64,000 bases of DNA from Gaiella sp038230035 (GTDB lineage Bacteria; Actinomycetota; Thermoleophilia; Gaiellales; Gaiellaceae). The stretch covers positions 372,001-436,000 of the forward strand of contig JBBRNX010000001.1 in the NCBI GenBank assembly GCA_038230035.1, read 5' to 3'. The first letter of the stretch is position 1. Every line of letters begins with the position of its first letter. Below the pieces are notes generated by a model. It did no database searches, was not told where the DNA came from, and was given only the letters and a program-made list of their open reading frames with translations. This document shows positions 48,469 through 56,278 of this stretch, in pieces. The translations under genes and the position numbers were made by a program.

Positions 48469-49329
48469 GTGAGCTTGACGATGACGCAGATCGACGCGCA
48501 GAAGCTCGGGGCGCTCGCCCAGAGCGAGTTGCCCGAATCGGCCGCCGGTCGTAAGACGGTATTCGGCGTCGACGGCCTCTCGGTCAGCTACGCCGGAAAC
48601 CTCGCGTTGAACGACGTCTCGCTCGACATCTTCGAGAACTCGGTCACCGCGTTCATCGGACCCTCCGGGTGCGGCAAGAGCACGTTCATCCGCTGCTTCA
48701 ACCGGATGAACGACCTGATTCCGGGCGCGGCCGTCAACGGCACGGTGCTCTACCACGGCCAGGACCTCTACGGCGGCTCGGTTGACCCGGTGGAGGTGCG
48801 GCGGCGCATCGGGATGGTCTTCCAGAAGCCGAACCCGTTCCCCAAGTCGATCTACGACAACATCGCCTTCGGGCCGCGGGTGCTCGGGATGAAAGACGAT
48901 CTCGATGGCCGCGTCGAGCGTGCGCTTCGCAGCGCTGCGCTCTGGGAAGAGGCGAAGGACCGCCTCAAGGACAACGCGCTCGGCCTCTCAGGCGGTCAGC
49001 AGCAGCGCCTCTGCATCGCGCGCGCGCTTGCGGTCGAGCCGGACGTGATCCTGATGGACGAGCCTGCCTCCGCGCTCGACCCGATTTCGACGAGCCGTAT
49101 CGAGGACCTGATGCACGAGCTGAAGAAGGACTACACGATCGTGATCGTCACGCACAACATGCAGCAGGCGGCGCGTGTGGCGGATATGACCGCGTTCTTC
49201 AGCGTCGAGGTGCACGAGGACGGCGCAGGGCGCAACGGCATCCTCGTCGAGTACGACCAGACCTCGAAGATCTTCACCAACCCGTCGGATCAGCGGACCG
49301 AGGACTACGTGACGGGGCGGTTCGGGTAA
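48469..49329 (+). CDS. pstB: Phosphate ABC transporter ATP-binding protein
   Basis: A 286-aa ATPase with Walker A GPSGCGKST, signature LSGGQQQR and Walker B ILMDEPASALDP. The typical PstB tail SKIFTNPSDQRTEDYVTGRFG is present. It powers phosphate import through PstC/PstA. The start is GTG 48469, with ATG 48481 as an alternative. It opens the operon instead of closing it as in the usual pstSCAB order. Confidence 0.95.
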   Translation: MSLTMTQIDAQKLGALAQSELPESAAGRKTVFGVDGLSVSYAGNLALNDVSLDIFENSVTAFIGPSGCGKSTFIRCFNRMNDLIPGAAVNGTVLYHGQDLYGGSVDPVEVRRRIGMVFQKPNPFPKSIYDNIAFGPRVLGMKDDLDGRVERALRSAALWEEAKDRLKDNALGLSGGQQQRLCIARALAVEPDVILMDEPASALDPISTSRIEDLMHELKKDYTIVIVTHNMQQAARVADMTAFFSVEVHEDGAGRNGILVEYDQTSKIFTNPSDQRTEDYVTGRFG

Positions 49330-49333
49330 GCCG

Positions 49334-49999
49334 ATGGAGAAGCTGCGAGTCACGTTCCACGAAGAGCTCGCGCAGCTCGAGGAGTCCTTGCAATTCGAGG
49401 CGCGACTCGTATTGCGCTCGATTCGCGGCGCGACCGAGGCAGTAGTCACGCAGGACGTCGAGCTCGCCGAGGAGGTGATCGCCTTCGACGACGAGATCGA
49501 CGGCAGCTGCACCGTGGTGATGCAAGGCGTCGAGCTCCTGCTCGCGCGACAGACCCCGGTCGCCGGGGATCTCAGGCTCGCCCTCGCGGTGCTCTATTCG
49601 AACCTCCATCTCGAGCGGATGGGCGACCAGTGCACGACGATCGCCAAGCTGACCAAGCTCGCCGCCGACCTCTCCCCGGATCAGGAACTGCTCGACGGCT
49701 TCCGCGAGATGGGCGAGCGCGCCGAGGAGATGACTCGCGTCGCGATGCAGGCGCTCCAGAATCGCGACGGTGCGCTCGCCGAGTCGCTCATGGATCTCGA
49801 CGAGTTGATCGACCGCGCCAACAAGCGGGTCGTCGGTCGCGTGCTCGAGCTCGGTCAGCACAACCTGGAGTGGGGCATGCGGATGATCCTCGTCTCCCGC
49901 TGCCTCGAGCGGATCGGCGACAACGCCGTCGACATCGGCGAGCAGACGTCTTACCTCGTCACCGGCGACTTTCGCGAGTTCACAGACGCCTCGCACTGA
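49334..49999 (+). CDS. phoU: Phosphate signalling protein PhoU
   Basis: A 221-aa protein with two PhoU three-helix repeats. The metal-binding acidic stretches are VIAFDDEIDGSCTVV and DLDELIDRANKRVV. HLERMGDQCTTIAKL and CLERIGDNAVDIGEQTSYLVTG are the matching E/DxxxD motifs. It links the Pst transporter to the kinase and is placed 4 bp after pstB. Confidence 0.95.
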   Translation: MEKLRVTFHEELAQLEESLQFEARLVLRSIRGATEAVVTQDVELAEEVIAFDDEIDGSCTVVMQGVELLLARQTPVAGDLRLALAVLYSNLHLERMGDQCTTIAKLTKLAADLSPDQELLDGFREMGERAEEMTRVAMQALQNRDGALAESLMDLDELIDRANKRVVGRVLELGQHNLEWGMRMILVSRCLERIGDNAVDIGEQTSYLVTGDFREFTDASH

Positions 50000-50006
50000 G
50001 GCGCGC

Positions 50007-50039
50007 GTTCACCAGTGCGTCACCGGATCGAAACCACCG
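50007..50039 (+). promoter_or_regulatory. Second PHO-box-like repeat, before pstS
   Basis: GTTCACCAGTG (50007-50017) and CGTCACCGGAT (50018-50028) repeat the 11-bp pattern of the site at 48395, with a weaker third unit CGAAACCACCG (50029-50039). It lies 88 bp before the pstS ATG, so pstSCA probably has its own phosphate-controlled promoter. Confidence 0.7.
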
Positions 50040-50127
50040 TGAAGCCCACACATCGGACAGCGGCCGTGAAGCTGGGCACGCAAGCCAGCTTGTACATACA
50101 CACCTGTCATCGAGGGAGAGGGAGAAC

Positions 50128-51165
50128 ATGAAAAGAGCGCTCGCACTCGTTGCGCTCGTAGGCGTCATCGCGATCGCGGCAGTCGCCGGTCGCGCCGACG
50201 CTGCGGCAAGCAAGTCGTCCGCCGGCTCGCTGACCGGCGCGGGAAGCTCGTTCGTCTTCCCGCTCGTCTCGGCCTGGATCCCGGCACTCGGGTCCGCGTA
50301 CGGGCTCAACGTCAGCTACTCCGCGATCGGCTCAGGCGCCGGCATCGCAGCTGTGTCGGCGCGGACGGTCGACTTCGGTGCGACCGATGCGCCGCTGTCG
50401 GCCGACCAATTCACCGCCTGCAAGGGTTGTGTCGAGATCCCGTGGGCTCTGTCGGCCACGTCGATCCCGATCAACCTCCCGGGGCTCAACTGCATCGTCA
50501 AGCTGACCGGTGCGATCATCGCGGACATCTATCTCGGCAAGATCTCGAGCTGGGACGACACGCGGATCAAGGCGATCAACGGCAGCTGCAACCTGCCGAG
50601 CCAGAAGATCACGCCCGTCTATCGCTCGGACAACTCGGGCACGACCTACAACTTCACGGACTTCCTGTCGGCCGTGAACCCGGAGTGGAAGTCGAAGCTC
50701 GGCCGCGGTGTCAACGCGCAGTGGCCCGCGGGAGTCGGCGCCAAGGGCAGCTCCGGTGTCGCAGGTGTGCTGACGAAGACTGTCGGCGCGATCGGCTACG
50801 TCGATGTCGCCTACGCGTTGAAGAATAAGCTCCGCTTCGCGAGCATCAAGAACGCCTCCGGCAAGTTCGCGACCCCCGGTCTGCGGGGTATCTCGGCCGC
50901 GGCCGCCACGCTTCCGAAGAAGATCACGGGCAACGGCGAGGTGTCGATCGTCAACCCGGCGAAGGGGAACCCGCTCGCATACCCGATCAGCACGTTTACC
51001 TACGTGATCGTGCCGACCTCCTCGTCAAAGGCGGCCGATCTGAGGAAGATGGTGTACTGGGCCGTCACCTCGGGTCAGAAGCTCGGGCCGAAGCTGCTCT
51101 TCCAGCCGCTGCCCAAGCAGGTGCAGGCCTTCGACTACAAGCAGATCAAGCAGATTCAGGGCTGA
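50128..51165 (+). CDS. pstS: Phosphate-binding protein
   Basis: A 345-aa exported binding protein. A signal peptide (ALALVALVGVIAIAAVAG, cleavage near ADAA) lacks a lipobox Cys, so the protein is probably secreted or anchored by other means. The phosphate-binding loops include TGAGSSFVFPLV, YSAIGSGAGIAAV, DFGATDAPLS and YRSDNSGTTYNFTDFL. A GGGAGAGGGAGAAC ribosome-binding site precedes the ATG. Confidence 0.94.
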   Translation: MKRALALVALVGVIAIAAVAGRADAAASKSSAGSLTGAGSSFVFPLVSAWIPALGSAYGLNVSYSAIGSGAGIAAVSARTVDFGATDAPLSADQFTACKGCVEIPWALSATSIPINLPGLNCIVKLTGAIIADIYLGKISSWDDTRIKAINGSCNLPSQKITPVYRSDNSGTTYNFTDFLSAVNPEWKSKLGRGVNAQWPAGVGAKGSSGVAGVLTKTVGAIGYVDVAYALKNKLRFASIKNASGKFATPGLRGISAAAATLPKKITGNGEVSIVNPAKGNPLAYPISTFTYVIVPTSSSKAADLRKMVYWAVTSGQKLGPKLLFQPLPKQVQAFDYKQIKQIQG

Positions 51166-51174
51166 GCACACGCC

Positions 51175-52146
51175 GTGAGCTCGACTACGCCTGAGCCGCA
51201 GCTGCCGGTCGGCGGGATCCCTGCCCGCCGGCAGCTGCGATTCGGCGACGTCGCCCTGCAGGGCATTGCGCTCGTCGCGGCGGTGGGAAGCGCCGTGCTA
51301 CTCGGACTGCTCGCCTACAAGGTCGTCGCCCAGGCGTGGCCCGCGATCCGCCACTCCGGGCTGTCGTTCGTCTGGACATACGCCTGGAACCCGAACTCGG
51401 CAGCCTTTGGGGCCGCCTCGTTCATCTTCGGGACGGTCGTCACGTCGTTCGTCGCGCTCCTGATCGCGACGCCCCTCGCGATTGCGATCGCGCTCTTCCT
51501 GACCGAGATTGCGCCCAAGCGGGTGAGAGCGCCGATCGCCACGGTCGTCGAGTTACTGGCTGCCATCCCGAGCGTCGTCCTTGGGCTCTGGGGAATACTC
51601 GTCTTCGGCCCTTGGCTCAATGCGAATCTGGAGCCGTGGCTGCAGGGAGCGTTCGGCTTCTTGCCGATCTTCTCCGGGCCGACGAGCTCGGTCGGCATCC
51701 TCCCGGCTTCCTTGATCCTCACGATCATGATCGTCCCGATCATCTCGTCGCTCTGCAGGGAGCTCTTCAGCCGTGTGCCCGATGAGCTCGCCGCGGGATC
51801 GCTCGCGCTCGGCTCGACGAGGTGGGAGGCGCTGCGGAAGGTTGTGATTCCGTTCGCTGCACCGGGAATTGTCGCGGCGATGCTACTGGGCCTTGGTCGG
51901 GCGTTCGGCGAGGCCATTGCCGTATCCCAGACTATGGGCGGACGGACGAACATCCCGGCCTCGCTCTTTGCTCCTGGCGACACTTTGGGTAGCAAGATCG
52001 CCAACAGCTACCAGGGCGCAGGCACGGGCTTGGAAACACAATCGCTGCTCTACCTGGCGGCGATCCTGATGGTCATCTCACTGCTGACGAACCTCGCCGC
52101 GCAGGGCGTCGTGAGCAAGTTCGAGACAGCGCGGAGGCTTCAGTGA
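51175..52146 (+). CDS. pstC: Phosphate ABC transporter permease PstC
   Basis: A 323-aa permease with six TM segments. The Pst signature ELLAAIPSVVLGLWGILVFGPWL and the EAA loop PDELAAGSLALGSTRWEALRKVVIPFAAPGI, which docks PstB, are present. The GTG start lies 9 bp after pstS. Confidence 0.94.
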   Translation: MSSTTPEPQLPVGGIPARRQLRFGDVALQGIALVAAVGSAVLLGLLAYKVVAQAWPAIRHSGLSFVWTYAWNPNSAAFGAASFIFGTVVTSFVALLIATPLAIAIALFLTEIAPKRVRAPIATVVELLAAIPSVVLGLWGILVFGPWLNANLEPWLQGAFGFLPIFSGPTSSVGILPASLILTIMIVPIISSLCRELFSRVPDELAAGSLALGSTRWEALRKVVIPFAAPGIVAAMLLGLGRAFGEAIAVSQTMGGRTNIPASLFAPGDTLGSKIANSYQGAGTGLETQSLLYLAAILMVISLLTNLAAQGVVSKFETARRLQ

Positions 52147-53036
52147 CGACCGCCGGGCTTGATCCGCGCTACGACATCGGCACCCCGTCGAGCGGTCTTG
52201 CACGCAGGCGCGCCGTCCAGAAAATTGTCGCGACCGTCGCGATCCTCAGCGCGGTACTGGCGTGCGCCGTCCTGTTCATCGTCCTCGGCTCGGTCATCTC
52301 GAAGGGCCTCAGCCAGCTCGACCTTTCGTTCTTCACGAAGCCGAAGGCGTTGTTTGGTGAGAAGAGCGGCATCGCCGACGCGCTGCTCGGCAGCGTACTG
52401 ATCGTCGGCCTGGCGACGCTGTTCTCGGTTCCGCTCGCTGTGCTCGTCGCGGTCTACGTCTCCGAGTATGCGGGCCCTCGCGCAGCCCGCTTCTTCAGGT
52501 TGGTGCTCGACATCCTGAACGGCATTCCCGCGATCGTCGTCGGCATCTTCATCTTCGGGCTGCTCGTCGTGGGGGGAGGTCAGAGCGCGATCTACGGTTC
52601 GCTCAGCCTGGCGGTCCTGATGCTGCCTCTCGTTTCGCGTGCTACCCAGGAGGTGCTGGCGCTCGTTCCCCGGGCGCTACGCGAAGCGAGTCTCGCGCTC
52701 GGGGTGCCGCGCTGGAGGACGGTCTACAGCATCGTTCTGCCGACCGCGATCGGCGGCATTCTCACCGGTGTCGTGCTGGCTGTCGCCCGCGTCGCGGGCG
52801 AGACTGCTCCGCTCCTCTTCACATCGTCGCTCGCGGCGAACGCGATCTCGGGCGACGTCACAAAGCCGCTCGCGTCGCTGCCGCTTGCGATCTTCACCTT
52901 CTCCGAATCACCTGACCCAAACGATCAGGCCGCTGGCTGGGCGGCCGCGCTGGTCCTGATCGCGTTCGTCCTCGTGATGAACATCCTCGCGAAGACGTTC
53001 GCAGCCGCGAAGCGCAAGAAGTTGGAAGGCGCGTAG
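52143..53036 (+). CDS. pstA: Phosphate ABC transporter permease PstA
   Basis: A 297-aa permease with six TM segments. DILNGIPAIVVGIFIFGLLVV and the EAA loop PRALREASLALGVPRWRTVYSIVLPTAIGGI identify PstA. The GTG overlaps the pstC stop (GTGA). A cyclic-nucleotide-binding-type gene begins 3 bp after its stop. Confidence 0.94.
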   Translation: MTTAGLDPRYDIGTPSSGLARRRAVQKIVATVAILSAVLACAVLFIVLGSVISKGLSQLDLSFFTKPKALFGEKSGIADALLGSVLIVGLATLFSVPLAVLVAVYVSEYAGPRAARFFRLVLDILNGIPAIVVGIFIFGLLVVGGGQSAIYGSLSLAVLMLPLVSRATQEVLALVPRALREASLALGVPRWRTVYSIVLPTAIGGILTGVVLAVARVAGETAPLLFTSSLAANAISGDVTKPLASLPLAIFTFSESPDPNDQAAGWAAALVLIAFVLVMNILAKTFAAAKRKKLEGA

Positions 53037-53039
53037 ACC

Positions 53040-53431
53040 ATGCGTCCGGAGCCTGAGGCGCTCGCTTCCGTGCCACTGTTTGCCGCACTCGAGCCTGCTG
53101 AGCTCACCCGCGTCTCGGGGTGGATGGAGATCCGGCACGCTGATGCCGGCGACCGACTCGTGATCGAGGGTGCGACCGGCTACTCGTTCTTCGTGCTCCA
53201 GGAAGGAACAGCGGCGGTTACGAAGGACGGCGAGGAGATCGCGACGCCCGGTGCCGGCGACTTCTTTGGCGAACTGGCGCTCACCGGAGTCGGGCGGCGC
53301 ACTGCCACCGTCACCGCGACATCGCGTGTGACGCTCGCAGCCATGTTCGGATTGCAGTTCCGCCTGCTCGAAAGCGAGCTTCCTGACACGCGGATCTCAT
53401 CAAGCGCGCAGCCGCCGACCGCCTCGGCTAG
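53040..53431 (+). pseudogene. Cyclic-nucleotide-binding-domain protein gene with a C-terminal frameshift
   Basis: ATG 53040 encodes a CRP-type cNMP-binding domain (VPLFAALEPAELTRVSGWM, GATGYSFFVLQEGTAAVTKDG, GDFFGELALTGVGRRTATVTA). At ACACGCGG near 53390 one base appears missing. In the shifted frame ADLIKRAAADRLG ends neatly at TAG 53431, as stand-alone cNMP proteins do. As sequenced, the frame instead runs to 53534 over the 3' end of ppx with a nonsense tail. The gene has no HTH, so it may be a sensor subunit. Cotranscription with pstSCA is likely. Confidence 0.75.
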
Positions 53432-53437
53432 CGCCCC

Positions 53438-54331
53438 TTACGCAGCGACGCGGAGATGCTCGGCAAGCTCGAGCGCAGCGCCTTCTCGGAGACCGCCGCG
53501 GGCGACCGCGAGCTCAACCTCGAGGCGGCGCTGAATGGCAGAGAGGATCGTCGTCCCAGCGGGCAGCAGCCGAGCCCTCCAGCGCGGGATGCCGTACGTT
53601 CGCTCGACGTCCTTCGCCTTGCGGCGCGAGACGATCTCGAGCGCCTCCTCCAACTCGGCTGCACCGAGCGTTCCACCGACAAGTTTCTGCAGCGAGCGCG
53701 CCGTTCCACCTGTGGCGAGAGCCGCTTCGACCGCCGGCGGGGTGATGTCGGCGAGGAGCGCGTTCAGCTCGACTCGTGCCGCTGCCAGCTCCCGACGACG
53801 TGGTGGATCGGACTCCATATGCCGGCGCGTCAGTCTCAGCGAGCCGATGTCGATCGACCGGATCCACGTCGGCGCACCATACGGGGAGCCGATCGCGATC
53901 TGCGCTGAGCCACCGCCGACGTCGCAGACCGCGACATTCGTCGCGGCGAGCGGAGCGGTTGCCAAGGCGCCGACGTAGGCGAGTGACGCTTCCACCGCGG
54001 CGCTGAGGAGGCGTGCGCGAACGCCCGTCATACGGACGATGGAGCGGGCGAGCTCCTCACCGTTCACGCTTTGACGCCCGGGCGACGTGACGAGGACGGT
54101 GATGTCGTCGACGCCGACGGCGCGCGCCGTCGCGAGCCCCTCGACGACGGCCCGTGTCACCTCGTTGATCTTCGCCTGCGAGATGGCGCCGCGCCGCTCG
54201 ATCTCGTCACCGAGCCCGATCGGCGCCCGAGTTTCACGCACGGTCCGCGTCACGCCGTCGCGCACGTCTGCCACCAGCAGACGTGCCGTGTTGGAGCCGA
54301 CGTCGATGACACCGACACGCATCTGCCCCAT
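53438..54331 (-). CDS. ppx: Exopolyphosphatase / guanosine-pentaphosphatase family protein
   Basis: A 297-aa Ppx/GppA protein of the short actinobacterial type. The phosphate loops are VGVIDVGSNTARLLVADV and VAVCDVGGGSAQIAIG, with SPGRQSVNGEEL and ALATGGTARSLQKL also present. It removes terminal phosphates from polyphosphate or hydrolyses pppGpp. ATG 54322 is an alternative start that fits homologues slightly better. Confidence 0.9.
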   Translation of the reverse strand: MGQMRVGVIDVGSNTARLLVADVRDGVTRTVRETRAPIGLGDEIERRGAISQAKINEVTRAVVEGLATARAVGVDDITVLVTSPGRQSVNGEELARSIVRMTGVRARLLSAAVEASLAYVGALATAPLAATNVAVCDVGGGSAQIAIGSPYGAPTWIRSIDIGSLRLTRRHMESDPPRRRELAAARVELNALLADITPPAVEAALATGGTARSLQKLVGGTLGAAELEEALEIVSRRKAKDVERTYGIPRWRARLLPAGTTILSAIQRRLEVELAVARGGLREGAALELAEHLRVAA

Positions 54332-54476
54332 CCTGCCGTTCGCATCCGACGGCGCTCGCCCGGCGCCGGGGCGATGTCGTGAAGAGGTGGTAGCAGTTTG
54401 GATCGGCGCTCTCGGTAGGCGTGTGTCGGAGCCGTCGCACCAGCCGAGCGCGGCGCGGGTGAGCCAACAGCCGGGC

Positions 54477-54488
54477 TAGGCTGACCGC
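54477..54488 (+). promoter_or_regulatory. Leaderless promoter of the CYTH-CHAD gene
   Basis: TAGGCT (54477-54482) plus 6 nt leads into GTG 54489. Confidence 0.6.
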
Positions 54489-55895
54489 GTGCGGGAGACG
54501 CTCGAGCGGGAGGTCAAGCTTGCGCCCGGCGACGGTTTCACGATGCCGGAGCTCGGCGGTGAGGCGCTACCGACGCGCGCGTTCGTGTCGACCTACTACG
54601 ACACGCCAGATTTTCGGCTCGCCCGCCACCGGGTCACGTTCCGCCACCGCATCGAGGACGGCGCGGGAGTCTGGCAGCTGAAGATCCCGCGCGGGGACGC
54701 CCGGCTGGAGATCGAGCGGGCCGGGCCTCCGGCTGTGCCGCCGCCGGAGATGCTCGTGCTGCTACCCGCGCTTGTACGCGACGCCACGCTTGGCCCGGTT
54801 GCGCGACTGCGTACGCGGCGGCAGGTGACGCGCGTACCTGGTGCGGAGATCGCCGACGACTCGGTCGCGATCCTCGACGGACAGCACGTCGTGCGCCGCT
54901 TCCACGAGATCGAGATCGAGCTGCTCGACGGCGGCGACGAGAAGACGCTGCGGCGGTTGGAGAAGGTACTGCGAAAGGCCGGCGCCGACGGCGGCCCGTT
55001 CCGCGCGAAGCTCTACCGAGCGCTCGAGCTCGAGCCGCCCGGGCCTCCCGTCGTCCCGAAGGGTTCCTCCCCGGGTGCGGCGCTGGCGCTGCGGCTACGG
55101 GCCCAGGCGGCGGCGCTGCTCGAGCACGATCCCGGAACGCGGCTCGGGAGCGACCCGGAGGATCTTCACCAGCTGCGGGTCGCGACGCGCCGGTTGCGAG
55201 CGTTGCTCCGTGCAGGTCGGAAGCTGCTTCGCACTGAGCCGACCGACGCGCTTCGCGGTGAGCTCGGCTGGCTCGGATCCGCCCTCGGGCCGGCACGTGA
55301 CCTCGACGTGCTGATCGAGCACTTTTGTGCGGAGTCGGCGGCCGTGGGAGGCGGCGCGGCCGACCTCGTCGCCGCGCTCGAAGCGCGCCGCGTCGATGCC
55401 CGATCCACGCTGGTCGACGCGCTCGGCTCCGGCCGCTACCTGCGACTGCTCGACGCCCTCGACGCCTTCGTCGCGACGCCGCCTCTCGCCGACGCCGCCC
55501 CTGTCTCGCTGGCGGCGATCTGGTGGAAGGAGACCAAGAAGCTGCGCCGCGCCGTTGCGGCGCTCGGCGACCAGCCGTCCGGCGACGAGCTGCACGCGGT
55601 CCGGATCCTGGTCAAGCGGGCGCGCTACGCGGCCGAGTTGGCCGCACACGAGCTCGGGCGCACAGGGGCCTCGTTCGTGGATCGGGCAAGGATCGCTCAG
55701 GATGTGCTCGGGGCGCATCAGGATGCAGCCGTCGGCATCGAGCAGGTCGGGAGCTGGGCACATGATCGGCCGGACGTCTCCGAGGTGGCAGCGCAGATCG
55801 TCGACCACGAGGAGGCGCGGAAGAAGCAAGCGCGAGCGGCGTGGCCGGCTGCGTGGGCGAAGCTCGACCGGGCCGCGAGCCGCGCGCGTCTGTGA
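54489..55895 (+). CDS. CYTH-CHAD polyphosphate-related protein
   Basis: A 468-aa protein. The N-terminal CYTH domain (about 1-190) starts with the ExExK-like EREVKLAP and has YYDTPDFRLARHRVTFRHR and FHEIEIELLDGG. It belongs to the triphosphate tunnel family. The C-terminal CHAD domain (about 215-468) has the conserved His-rich helices VEDLHQLRVATRRLRALLR-type and ELHAVRILVKRARYAAEL. CHAD domains bind polyphosphate and target proteins to polyphosphate granules. The context with ppx and ppk supports triphosphate or polyphosphate hydrolysis or binding. Confidence 0.9.
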   Translation: MRETLEREVKLAPGDGFTMPELGGEALPTRAFVSTYYDTPDFRLARHRVTFRHRIEDGAGVWQLKIPRGDARLEIERAGPPAVPPPEMLVLLPALVRDATLGPVARLRTRRQVTRVPGAEIADDSVAILDGQHVVRRFHEIEIELLDGGDEKTLRRLEKVLRKAGADGGPFRAKLYRALELEPPGPPVVPKGSSPGAALALRLRAQAAALLEHDPGTRLGSDPEDLHQLRVATRRLRALLRAGRKLLRTEPTDALRGELGWLGSALGPARDLDVLIEHFCAESAAVGGGAADLVAALEARRVDARSTLVDALGSGRYLRLLDALDAFVATPPLADAAPVSLAAIWWKETKKLRRAVAALGDQPSGDELHAVRILVKRARYAAELAAHELGRTGASFVDRARIAQDVLGAHQDAAVGIEQVGSWAHDRPDVSEVAAQIVDHEEARKKQARAAWPAAWAKLDRAASRARL

Positions 55896-56278
55896 ACGAC
55901 GTCGTCAGAGCAGCCGGTGGTCTCGTCGTGCGTCCCAGCGAGCGGGGCACCGAGGTGCTCGTGGTGCACCGACCGCAGTACGACGACTGGACGTTTCCGA
56001 AAGGGAAGGTCGAGCCCGGGGAGACCGACGAGGCGTGTGCGGTCCGCGAGGTGGAGGAGGAGACGGGTCTGCGCTGCGAGCTCGGTGACGAGCTTCCGTC
56101 CGCGTCGTACGCCGACGGTCGCGGACGCGCGAAACGAGTGCGCTACTGGAGGATGCGGGCCGTCGGCGGCGAGCTCGGATTCGCGCACGAAGTCGACGAC
56201 GCCCGTTGGGTCACTTGCGGCGAGGCTGCGGAGCTACTGACCTACGCGCGCGACCTCGAACCGCTTCACAGTCTCTAG
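55892..56278 (+). CDS. Nudix hydrolase
   Basis: A 128-aa Nudix protein with a complete Nudix box, GKVEPGETDEACAVREVEEETGL. RPQYDDWTFPKGK resembles diadenosine-polyphosphate or MutT-like hydrolases. Start GTG 55892 overlaps the CYTH-CHAD stop (GTGA). Its stop overlaps ppk by 4 bp. Confidence 0.9.
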   Translation: MNDVVRAAGGLVVRPSERGTEVLVVHRPQYDDWTFPKGKVEPGETDEACAVREVEEETGLRCELGDELPSASYADGRGRAKRVRYWRMRAVGGELGFAHEVDDARWVTCGEAAELLTYARDLEPLHSL

